Assembly (NCBI GenBank): GCA_002298925.1 | Contig: DBMM01000004.1 | Location: forward strand, 35,057 to 99,056 | Source: Geobacter sp. UBA698 | Lineage (GTDB): Bacteria > Desulfobacterota > Desulfuromonadia > Geobacterales > Pseudopelobacteraceae | Length of the DNA stretch: 64,000 nucleotides | Direction of reading: 5' to 3' | Part shown: in pieces, positions 8,527 through 15,860 of the stretch | How positions within the stretch are numbered: the stretch's first letter is position 1 | Layout: each line of letters begins with the position of its first letter | The notes under the pieces: model-generated | What the model was told of the DNA's origin: nothing | Database searches by the model: none | The model's input: the letters and a program-made list of their open reading frames with translations, nothing else | Position numbers and translations under genes: made by a program

Positions 8527-8751
8527 TTAGTTCCTGTTGCGGTCATTAGCCTCTTCTGAGGGGCGTTCAAGCTCCTTGGACATGGCCAAAGCCTCTTTGG
8601 AGATGTTGACCGTATCGGTCTTTGCCTGCAGAACAGCCAGATTGGTATCCTGAGTTGTCCGCGCCAGAGTCTCATGCTGGGTAGGAGGTGTGGCACGGTC
8701 AAATTCCCGCACACTTGTTGCCAGGTTGCTGCCCGAAACAGATGATACCAT
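8527..8751 (-). CDS. small hydrophilic protein of unknown function
   Basis: A 74-residue soluble protein beginning MVSSVSGSNLATS. The ATG at 8751 follows a strong binding site (GCAGGAGGTGTCTATC). No signal peptide, membrane segment or cysteine is present. The C-terminal half is Ser/Lys/Glu-rich and helical in character. The phrase TDTVNISKEALAMSKE resembles short motifs in small flagellar-regulatory proteins such as FlgM or YjfB-like proteins, but this is weak. It stands alone with its own terminator, between a plus-strand permease and a minus-strand ABC operon. The strong start signal and terminator make the gene credible; the function is unknown. Confidence 0.7.
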   Translation of the reverse strand: MVSSVSGSNLATSVREFDRATPPTQHETLARTTQDTNLAVLQAKTDTVNISKEALAMSKELERPSEEANDRNRN

Positions 8752-8881
8752 GATAGACACCTCCTGCAAAAAGGCTCATTAAACATCATAAAATCTGTTT
8801 TTAATATAGTCTTTTTCAGTAAGAAAACAAACTAAAAGTTCCACTCCCGAGCGGCAGCCGACGGTCAGGCAAGGCTAAATT

Positions 8882-9640
8882 TCAATCGGACATCTTCATC
8901 CTGAATATCCAGACCGCCAGTACAAAGCTGATCAGCGCAGCCACAAACACCTGGCTGACGAACAGCAGCGAAAATGTCCCGCTCACCAGCACCTTGCGGG
9001 CGCCTTCGAACAGGGCCGTGGTGGGTAGTATCCGAACCCAGGGTACGACCCCGGCTGGATAGGATGCCAGCGGGAAAAACAGGCCGGACATGAAAATCAG
9101 CGGCATGATCAGTACCGCTTCCACCCTGCCGATGGTCTCAGGTTTATCCATGACCGTGCCGCTGATGACGCCGGCACAGGAAAACATGGCACAGCCGGGG
9201 ATCAGGAAGGCCAGATAGGCCAGCAGATGGGCAGGGGCAAACCGGAATGGTGTAATGACAAAAATCACCAGTGCCACGGCCAACCCTTTGACCAGACCGT
9301 GGGTAAATCCGGAAAATATCTTGGCGATCACGATCTCCGAAACGCTGACCGGCGTAACCCGGTAGGATTCAATGGTGAACTGCACCCGACGGTGGAACCA
9401 GAGGCTCCAGACGCTCTCATTGTATGCTGCGTTGACAGCGGTCATGGTAATCAGCCCGGGGGCGATGAACATACTGTATGGCACCCCCTCCACCAGGCCG
9501 ATATAGCCCTTCATGCCGATGCCGAAGGCCAGATAGATGGTGAGCGGATAGGCCACCACCGCCACGAGTTCCGAAAGCATACTGCGACGAAGAACCAGCA
9601 TGTCGCGATGCCAGATGGCCAGAGAACCCCGCAGGGTCAT
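8882..9640 (-). CDS. ABC-2 type transporter permease (NodJ-like)
   Basis: A 252-residue membrane protein with about six transmembrane segments, of the ABC-2/NodJ exporter permease family. The segment LIMPLIFMSGLFFPLASYPAG is typical of the conserved extracellular loop and helix 5 region of these permeases. It overlaps the ATPase gene by four bases (ATGA), so the two proteins almost certainly form one exporter. The substrate is unknown; relatives export lipo-oligosaccharides, polyketides or other hydrophobic compounds. No substrate biosynthesis gene lies next to it. Confidence 0.9.
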   Translation of the reverse strand: MTLRGSLAIWHRDMLVLRRSMLSELVAVVAYPLTIYLAFGIGMKGYIGLVEGVPYSMFIAPGLITMTAVNAAYNESVWSLWFHRRVQFTIESYRVTPVSVSEIVIAKIFSGFTHGLVKGLAVALVIFVITPFRFAPAHLLAYLAFLIPGCAMFSCAGVISGTVMDKPETIGRVEAVLIMPLIFMSGLFFPLASYPAGVVPWVRILPTTALFEGARKVLVSGTFSLLFVSQVFVAALISFVLAVWIFRMKMSD

Positions 9641-10566
9641 TCGCGCACCTCCGCTCCGGTCAGAGTTATAAAGACATCCTCAAGCGTCCGTTCCCGCAAG
9701 GAGATGCGCCGAACCGGGGCGCCGTTCAGGGCGGAAACCACCTCAGACAGGCACTCCCAGCGTTCCAGTCCGACCTGGATCGTCCTGCCGCTGACTGCGA
9801 CATTCCGCACGCAGGCCATTTCATTGAGCAGCGCCAAGTAGCGCTCCGTATCTTCGCCGAATTCGATCTCGTAGACCGTGCCACCGGTGAGAGGCTCCTT
9901 CAGTTCCTGGGTTGTGCCCTGGGCTATCAGGCGGCCATGATCCATGATGGCAATCCGGCCGCAGAGCTGTTCGGCCTCTTCCAGATAATGGGTGGTCAGA
10001 AAGATGGTCATGCTGTCGCCGGCAATGGAGCGGACATAATCCCACACAGCGCGACGTGACTGGGGATCCAGCCCGGTTGTCGGCTCGTCCAGAAACAGTA
10101 CCCGCGGCTGGTGCAGCAGGGCGCGGGCCACCACCAGTCGGCGCTGCATACCGCCCGAAAAGGTATCGGGAAAATCCTTCTGACGAGCGGCCAACCCCAT
10201 CAGTTCCAGCAGTTCGTCTACCCGCCGACGGCAGAGCCGGGAATCCATGCCATGCAGACGGCCATGCAGTTCCAGGTTTTCCCGGGCGGTCAGATAGCGA
10301 TCCAGGCTGTTCTCCTGGGGCACAACCCCGATCAGACGACGGATCTCGCGCCCCTGGCTGCGGGTATCGAGCCCCTCGACAAAAGCCTCGCCGCTGCTCT
10401 GACGCATCAGGGTCGTCAGGATACGGATCAGGGTTGTCTTGCCGGCGCCATTGGGGCCCAACAGACCGAAAATGGAGCCTTGGCGCACATCCAGATCAAA
10501 ATCATCCAGGGCTTTCAAATCACCATACTGTTTGGAAAGGCTGCGGGTAATGATTGCTGATGTCAT
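9637..10566 (-). CDS. ABC transporter ATP-binding protein (NodI/DrrA-like)
   Basis: A 309-residue ABC ATPase that powers the adjacent permease. It shows Walker A GPNGAGKTT, the Q-loop in VVPQEN, the signature FSGGMQRRL, Walker B VLFLDEPTTGLDP and the switch histidine in LTTHYLEEAEQL. The C-terminal 90 residues are the extra domain found in DrrA/NodI-type exporters. I take the ATG at 10566, which follows AAGGATTTCC, and not an in-frame ATG seven codons upstream. With the permease it forms a two-gene operon with translational coupling. The family is certain; the cargo is not. Confidence 0.93.
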   Translation of the reverse strand: MTSAIITRSLSKQYGDLKALDDFDLDVRQGSIFGLLGPNGAGKTTLIRILTTLMRQSSGEAFVEGLDTRSQGREIRRLIGVVPQENSLDRYLTARENLELHGRLHGMDSRLCRRRVDELLELMGLAARQKDFPDTFSGGMQRRLVVARALLHQPRVLFLDEPTTGLDPQSRRAVWDYVRSIAGDSMTIFLTTHYLEEAEQLCGRIAIMDHGRLIAQGTTQELKEPLTGGTVYEIEFGEDTERYLALLNEMACVRNVAVSGRTIQVGLERWECLSEVVSALNGAPVRRISLRERTLEDVFITLTGAEVRE

Positions 10567-10677
10567 GGAAATCCTTATACCACACATCAGGGGTGCATTG
10601 CATCAGCGACAAGAAACATTCAGGATATGCTCCAAGGCGTGTCACGGGAAAAGCTTCATCCTGCACATCACAACGCT

Positions 10678-10705
10678 TTGCTTCCGGAAGCAGTTCGGGT
10701 ATAAT
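10678..10705 (+). promoter_or_regulatory. candidate promoter for the zinc-ribbon gene and rsgA
   Basis: TTGCTT at 10678-10683 and a perfect TATAAT at 10700-10705 are separated by 16 bases, 72 bases before the start codon at 10777. It is the likely promoter of the plus-strand group 10777-12972. Confidence 0.55.
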
Positions 10706-10776
10706 GATTAATTCACAATAAACCGCTTTCAAGTGACTTCAATGAAAACGGAACATTTCACACAGACAGGATAGAC

Positions 10777-11241
10777 ATGAACATCAGGAAGTTATCGGCC
10801 GGAGATATTATCGAGTCCCGTTGTACGCGTTGCCGCCAGGTACTGAACCACAGAATCGTAGCCATGGTAGCGGAAAAAGTTGTGCGGGTTGAATGCAACA
10901 CCTGCGGAGGCACCCATAACTACTATCCGCCGCCAACGGCCAAGGAAGCCAGAGCAGCCAAGGAAAAAAAGGAAGCATCACCCAAAACGCCCCGTTCGGC
11001 ATCAAGCACCCCACGCACAAGCAGAAAGGACCCAACCGAAGCTGATCGCGATGAATGGAGAGCGCTTCGTTCGAGCATGGCCATCGACAAAGCGGTCGTA
11101 TACGATATGAATGGAAAATTCCGGTCAAATGCTCTGGTGGACCATCCCGTCTTCGGGCTTGGCATCGTAAAACTGCTCATTCCGCCCAACAAAATGCAGG
11201 TACTCTTCGAGGACGGCATCAAGCTGCTCCGCTGCCAGTAA
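10777..11241 (+). CDS. zinc-ribbon protein with C-terminal Tudor-like segment
   Basis: A 154-residue protein in three parts. Residues 16-46 contain two CXXC pairs (CTRC and CNTC), a small zinc ribbon. Residues 50-95 are a charged, Lys/Pro/Ser/Thr-rich linker. Residues 115-154 read VDHPVFGLGIVKLL, then MQVLFEDGIKLLRC, which resembles the Tudor-like tail at the C-terminus of UvrD/PcrA helicases (HPxFGxGxV followed by VxFxxGxKxL). Such tails contact RNA polymerase in PcrA. The start has AGGATAGAC before ATG and a consensus -10 lies upstream. It precedes rsgA by 25 bases. The protein is real and probably conserved; a link to transcription is only inferred. Confidence 0.8.
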   Translation: MNIRKLSAGDIIESRCTRCRQVLNHRIVAMVAEKVVRVECNTCGGTHNYYPPPTAKEARAAKEKKEASPKTPRSASSTPRTSRKDPTEADRDEWRALRSSMAIDKAVVYDMNGKFRSNALVDHPVFGLGIVKLLIPPNKMQVLFEDGIKLLRCQ

Positions 11242-11266
11242 TCCGCCGCATTTCGGTGAATTCCAG

Positions 11267-12220
11267 ATGAAATTCGAGCGCAACAAAACCGGGCGCCCCT
11301 GCCCTGCTCCCGACCTTACCGCTATCGATCGGGCACGGGAGGGGCTGATCGTGGCCCATCACGGTATCGCCGTCGAGGTGCTGTTCGATGACGGCGAACG
11401 GCGCATAGTGCGGGTCAAGCGCAATTCCGGCCATGTGGTCGGGGACAATGTGGTGGTATCCGGTGAGGTACTCAGGCAATTGCCCCGCACAACCGAACTG
11501 CGCCGTCGGGATGCCCGGGGCGGCATTCACCTGGTTGCGGCCAATCTGGACGTGCTTGGCATAGTGCTGGCCCCCCGCTCGCCGTCCGGGTTCATCGACC
11601 GGGCCATCGTTTCAGCTCTGGTGGCCGGCCTGAAACCGTTTCTGGTACTCAACAAGTTCGACCTGGAAGAAACAGCCGAACTGCTCGCGCCCCTGGAAAG
11701 CACCTACTCACGATCTCTCCCCATATTTCCACTCAGTGCCGCAAGTGGAAGCGGTCTGGCCCCGTTGCAGTTATTTTTCAGCGAGGGACATCGCGGAGCC
11801 TTTGTGGGCACGACCGGCGTCGGCAAAAGTTCCCTGCTTAACGCCCTCTGCCCGGAAATCGACCTGAAGGTGGGCGAAGTCAGCAACTACAAAAGCCAGG
11901 GCAGGCATACCACCACCGTCTCAACCCTGCACGCCCTGCCCGGCGGCGGCGAACTGGTCGACACCCCCGGTTTCCGCGATTTCGGCCTGGTGGACATCAC
12001 GGTGGCCGATCTGGCCGAATACTTCCCCGGCTTTGAGGAGCATGGTCAGAATGACTGCCGTTTCAGCGATTGCCGCCATAGATCCGAACCGGGCTGCGCA
12101 GTGAACGAAATGGTCAAACAGGGGCGCATCACAGCTGAGCGCTATGCAGCCTACCAGGAAATACTGGACGAGATAGAAGCCAGCGTGGCGGAATCGCGCA
12201 GCAGAAACTGGAAAAACTGA
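11267..12220 (+). CDS. rsgA: ribosome small subunit-dependent GTPase RsgA
   Basis: RsgA is a circularly permuted GTPase that checks late maturation of the 30S subunit. The permuted motif order is visible: G4 NKFD at 129-132, then G1 GTTGVGKS at 181-188, then G3 DTPG at 232-235. An N-terminal OB-fold segment (residues about 25-85) precedes them, and a C-terminal zinc site is formed by Cys264, Cys269, His271 and Cys277. At 317 residues the length is close to the family norm. It lies between the zinc-ribbon gene and a methyltransferase-fold gene, all on the plus strand with short gaps. Confidence 0.96.
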   Translation: MKFERNKTGRPCPAPDLTAIDRAREGLIVAHHGIAVEVLFDDGERRIVRVKRNSGHVVGDNVVVSGEVLRQLPRTTELRRRDARGGIHLVAANLDVLGIVLAPRSPSGFIDRAIVSALVAGLKPFLVLNKFDLEETAELLAPLESTYSRSLPIFPLSAASGSGLAPLQLFFSEGHRGAFVGTTGVGKSSLLNALCPEIDLKVGEVSNYKSQGRHTTTVSTLHALPGGGELVDTPGFRDFGLVDITVADLAEYFPGFEEHGQNDCRFSDCRHRSEPGCAVNEMVKQGRITAERYAAYQEILDEIEASVAESRSRNWKN

Positions 12221-12276
12221 CAGACCTGCTTCACCAGTTGCCGTCACATCGAAAAAACAGTGAAAGGCAGACCAGC

Positions 12277-12972
12277 ATGGCACAGCCCTGGAAAATCATC
12301 GCAAGCGAATCGACCAAGGACGGTCAACTCGAACTGCGCCAACGCGGCGAGCGTGACTTTCTGATCATGATCGGTCCCCAGGTGCTGATGAACAGCCTGG
12401 CCAACCTCTCCGAGGTAATGCTTGGCCGGCTCGGCTGTGAACACATCAAGGATCACGCTTCACCGCGAGTTCTGGTGGGCGGACTGGGCATGGGCTGTAC
12501 GCTCAAGGCGGCTCTGAACACACTGCCACAAAATGCGCAGGTGGTGGCATGCGAACTGAACCCGATCATTCGTGACTGGTGCCTGGGGCCCCTGTCCGCT
12601 CTGACGGATAACGCCGCCGCCGATCCGCGCGTGAGCGTGATAATCGGCGATGTTGCCACCCTGATCCGCAGAACCGCCGTCAATGGCGGCGATCAGCGCT
12701 TTGACGCCATCATTCTCGACCTGTACCGCGGTCCCCACGCCAAAACGCACCACCTCGACGACCCGCTCTACGGCAGCAGAGCCATAGAAAACATGCGGGC
12801 CGCCCTGAAACCGGGCGGTGTACTCGCCGTGTGGGGAGAAAATTACGATGAGGGTTTTGAAAGGCGGCTGCAAAAGGCCGGCTTTACAGTAACCGTCGAG
12901 CGCCCCGGCCGGGGCGGACTGCGCCATGCCGTTTTCCTGGGCAGAATCAAAGCGGGACGAACACGCCCATAA
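12277..12972 (+). CDS. spermidine synthase-like (SpeE fold) protein
   Basis: A 231-residue Rossmann-fold protein of the spermidine synthase/methyltransferase type. The glycine-rich nucleotide-binding loop LVGGLGMGCTLKAAL lies near residues 66-80, the acidic ribose-binding residue follows in VVACELNP, and AIILDLYRGP matches the catalytic-loop region. The N-terminal tetramerisation beta-domain of true spermidine synthases is short. The polyamine-binding residues cannot be confirmed, so the enzyme may be a SpeE-like transferase of other specificity. I use the ATG at 12277 behind AAAGGCAG and not the upstream alternative start at 12238. It follows rsgA by 56 bases. Confidence 0.82.
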   Translation: MAQPWKIIASESTKDGQLELRQRGERDFLIMIGPQVLMNSLANLSEVMLGRLGCEHIKDHASPRVLVGGLGMGCTLKAALNTLPQNAQVVACELNPIIRDWCLGPLSALTDNAAADPRVSVIIGDVATLIRRTAVNGGDQRFDAIILDLYRGPHAKTHHLDDPLYGSRAIENMRAALKPGGVLAVWGENYDEGFERRLQKAGFTVTVERPGRGGLRHAVFLGRIKAGRTRP

Positions 12973-13125
12973 AGAGCGTGTTTCCGTGTTTCATATTTCG
13001 TTTGCAGGGTTGGGTTATTGCCCCAATCCCCATTCCACATGCCAGTCCTGCTGTGCCTACCCCAGATCCACCCTCCTTGATTGACAGCGAACACTATGTT
13101 CCATCTTGACTGACTGGCGCACCAC

Positions 13126-13153
13126 AAAAAAAGGGCCATGAAATCCATGGCCC
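13126..13153 (-). terminator. rho-independent terminator after the Ig-like lipoprotein gene
   Basis: On the minus strand GGGCCATG and CATGGCCC form an 8-bp perfect stem with a 5-base loop, followed by TTTTTTT. It ends the pilM-to-lipoprotein transcription unit. The gap 12973-13125 shows no gene. Confidence 0.9.
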
Positions 13154-13181
13154 TCATCCACTTTAGTTCAACTAATCGTTC

Positions 13182-15149
13182 TCAGAAACTGCCATTTATT
13201 GAAATAGTCTTTGTTGTAACTACACCGGCAGGTGATGTAACAGTGATTGTCATTGAACCAGCCGTGGCTACAGGTGGACTGGCTGATGTAGTCGACCAAA
13301 TGACACTGTATGGTGCAGGGTCCATTGTTGTATTGGGCACGTCAAATGAAGAAGTGGATAATGAGCCTGTCGTGGCGGATAATTCAATTTTAGTCCCCTT
13401 CGGCATTACACGTCCATGTTTATCTGCAACTGTGAATGTGATCAACGTCGGATTTGCATTAATAACATTTCCAGCCGAAATGGTTATATCTGCTCCGCTC
13501 GTAGACATAATAATTATCGGATTTTTGAATACATGCTTCAAGGTTGTGCTTGCTGGGTAGGCAACCAGGACACCATTGAATTTGCCATCATTATCAACCT
13601 TGCCAGAACCATTGTAGTCTATGAAAGGATCCTTCGAACTGTCGTAAGTTGCGAGTGTGCCGTTGACACCTGTATGGGCATCGTCACGCCATGCCTGAGG
13701 CATATCAATAAACTCTCCGCACGTCCGGGCAGAAGTCGTAGTTCCTGCACAGACACCATCCGCAAGACCGTTTCCATTCAGATCAACAAAGCTCTCCTCA
13801 CCGATTGCATAGACCAGGATGGCGTTCCTGCCATCAGCGGTGCGAGTTCCAGCACTTAGCCATTTGACAGTACAAACACCATGGGGACTGCCGTTGCTGC
13901 CAGTAGTGCAACTTGGATCGATCAAGCCCACCTGGGCTGAGAAATAAACCGCTGTGCCATCAGGGACCGGGTTGCCAAAATGATCTGCCAGAAAGGCCGT
14001 GACATCCACTGCGACACCATCAACATTGTAAGACTCGGAATTCAACGTTGAGAAAGCCACGCTCATACCATCCTGGGACGGGATACCTGTCGAGACGACA
14101 AGCTGGTCGGATTGAGTCGAGATCTGCGGGCTGGAACCGCTGATCGTGGCCTTTACCCGTACCGGAGTAGCGACATTACCGGCTTGCACTAAGGTTGAAA
14201 CCGTCCCGTCCGCGGCCGTACTGCCGGAAGCCTGGGACAGTGACAGGCCGCCAACTGTGGTACTGAGCGAAAAATCCACCGATTGATTTGGCCTTGGATT
14301 TCCAGCGGTATCAAGCACCTTAAAGGTAACCTTTGATGTTTCTTGATAACCAAGTCCCCCCATCCCCTTAAGGCCTATGTTGGCAGGTAGTGCCGATACA
14401 TACGCTATCGAACCCGCATTAGACGGGCTTACTACAATATCGGCGGTGACAGATGCACCGGCAATAGAGGCGGTAATCGTATCAGTACCAGTAAACGTGG
14501 TGGCTGTATAGGTGGTAGTTGCCACACCATTAACGGTTCTTACCGGTGAATTGAGAGTTGCCTTGCCGTTAGCGGTCTGTACTGAAGTGAATGTCACGTC
14601 AATATTCTGTGCCGTGAATGGATTTCCGTTTGCATCTTTGACTATTACGCTAACACTGGTTGAGCCGCCATACGAAATAGGTGTAACTCCCAGCGAGATC
14701 GGTGAAAGGGTCAATGGTGGCAGACTTACCGTAAATATTGCCGATTGGACGACTGGTTTGCCATTTACAGTGGCAGTAGCGGTAATCTGTCCAGATCCTG
14801 AGACATTCCCAGCCTGAAGTTGCACCGTGGCCGTCCCAGTAGCATCAGTGGTTGCCTTGCCATCTGCAGGCGTAAGAGTTCCCAATGTCGAACTAAATGT
14901 AACTGCCAGGCCGGAGACAGGCTGGTTATTTGAATCAAGGAATTTAGCCGTTACTGTTGTTGTAGCGTTCAGCGCAAGATTGGTACTTTGGACATTTACA
15001 GTTGCACCCGATGAACCCGCAACTGGAGATGCAGGTGTGAGCGTTATATTGGAATTGCCGCCATTCGAGCCACCCCCACTACAGGCGCTCATACCCGCCA
15101 ACAATACCAGAAGAAACAAGACAGCTACGACTTTCATCATATTGTGCAT
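13182..15149 (-). CDS. Ig-like (Big) domain lipoprotein
   Basis: A 655-residue exported lipoprotein with lipobox SACS near residue 22 and a Gly/Ser/Asn spacer. At least four bacterial Ig-like repeats follow, with the Big_1/invasin-type phrases VTFSSTLGTLTP, ATTDATGTATVQL and VDFSLSTTVGGLSL. Near residues 440-520 lies an insertion with four Cys and two Asp/Asn-rich calcium-loop-like motifs, VDLNGNGLADG and DYNGSGKVDNDG. I use the ATG at 15149 behind GAGGAGCACGTG, six codons inside the longest frame. It follows another lipoprotein gene downstream of pilQ and is the last gene before a terminator, so it may be a surface protein produced with the pilus. Confidence 0.85.
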   Translation of the reverse strand: MHNMMKVVAVLFLLVLLAGMSACSGGGSNGGNSNITLTPASPVAGSSGATVNVQSTNLALNATTTVTAKFLDSNNQPVSGLAVTFSSTLGTLTPADGKATTDATGTATVQLQAGNVSGSGQITATATVNGKPVVQSAIFTVSLPPLTLSPISLGVTPISYGGSTSVSVIVKDANGNPFTAQNIDVTFTSVQTANGKATLNSPVRTVNGVATTTYTATTFTGTDTITASIAGASVTADIVVSPSNAGSIAYVSALPANIGLKGMGGLGYQETSKVTFKVLDTAGNPRPNQSVDFSLSTTVGGLSLSQASGSTAADGTVSTLVQAGNVATPVRVKATISGSSPQISTQSDQLVVSTGIPSQDGMSVAFSTLNSESYNVDGVAVDVTAFLADHFGNPVPDGTAVYFSAQVGLIDPSCTTGSNGSPHGVCTVKWLSAGTRTADGRNAILVYAIGEESFVDLNGNGLADGVCAGTTTSARTCGEFIDMPQAWRDDAHTGVNGTLATYDSSKDPFIDYNGSGKVDNDGKFNGVLVAYPASTTLKHVFKNPIIIMSTSGADITISAGNVINANPTLITFTVADKHGRVMPKGTKIELSATTGSLSTSSFDVPNTTMDPAPYSVIWSTTSASPPVATAGSMTITVTSPAGVVTTKTISINGSF

Positions 15150-15170
15150 CACGTGCTCCTCGTACATAAA

Positions 15171-15830
15171 TCAGTTATAGCCAACGGGTATCGTCACGGA
15201 ATTGCCGTTATTATCACTAATAGTCAATTGTGCTCCCAGTATTGCCGCCTGGCCAGAGTTGTTCCTCTTGGTCAACGTAATAGTAGCACCATTAACATTT
15301 ATCAACATATCCCCAGCATGGGCCGTATCCATCGAGGCTGAATAGGGGGATGTGCCGCCGGAAACCGTCACTGACTGTTGCGTACCGGCAGAGGCATTAG
15401 CGGCGAAGGCTACTGTTGATGGTGATGTGGTTAGCGTTACAAGTGATGGTATTGTTACACTTCTAAATATTGACAAACCACCTGTAAAGGCGGTGACATC
15501 AACATAAATCGGCCCGTTTGCTTGGGGAATATTGTATGATTGGGATACGAGTCCTGCCTGATCAGCACGCAGATTCGCACTTGGAATAGTAGCGACAGGA
15601 GTGCCATTTAAAGTATGTACGCTGGTTGTCAAGGTAATGGCAACACCATTGGCAACCTTTCCGGCAGGCGGAGTGTAGATGGCATTCTCGTCTATAGTAA
15701 ATACTCCACCGGTTCGATCAGTTGATGTAACGGTCAGGGCTAGAGTTCCATTTGTGTCGCTCGCACCGCCACCACAACCTGAGCAGAGTAGTAGAATAAA
15801 CAAAAATGGGATCGAGATTTTTCGAATCAT
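15171..15830 (-). CDS. predicted lipoprotein with Ig-like segments
   Basis: A 219-residue exported protein with a signal peptide and lipobox CSGC followed by GGGASD. The mature chain is rich in Thr, Ser, Val and Ala with beta-strand-like spacing, including VTVSGGTSPYSASMD, which resembles bacterial Ig-like or cadherin-like repeats. I see no enzyme motif. The ATG at 15830 lies ten bases after GGAGG; a TTG two codons earlier is possible. The gene sits 30 bases downstream of pilQ and 21 bases upstream of a larger Ig-like lipoprotein, so it is probably in the pil transcript. Its role is unknown. Confidence 0.78.
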   Translation of the reverse strand: MIRKISIPFLFILLLCSGCGGGASDTNGTLALTVTSTDRTGGVFTIDENAIYTPPAGKVANGVAITLTTSVHTLNGTPVATIPSANLRADQAGLVSQSYNIPQANGPIYVDVTAFTGGLSIFRSVTIPSLVTLTTSPSTVAFAANASAGTQQSVTVSGGTSPYSASMDTAHAGDMLINVNGATITLTKRNNSGQAAILGAQLTISDNNGNSVTIPVGYN

Positions 15831-15860
15831 GAACAAGCGGCCTCCAATAGGTAAATTAAG

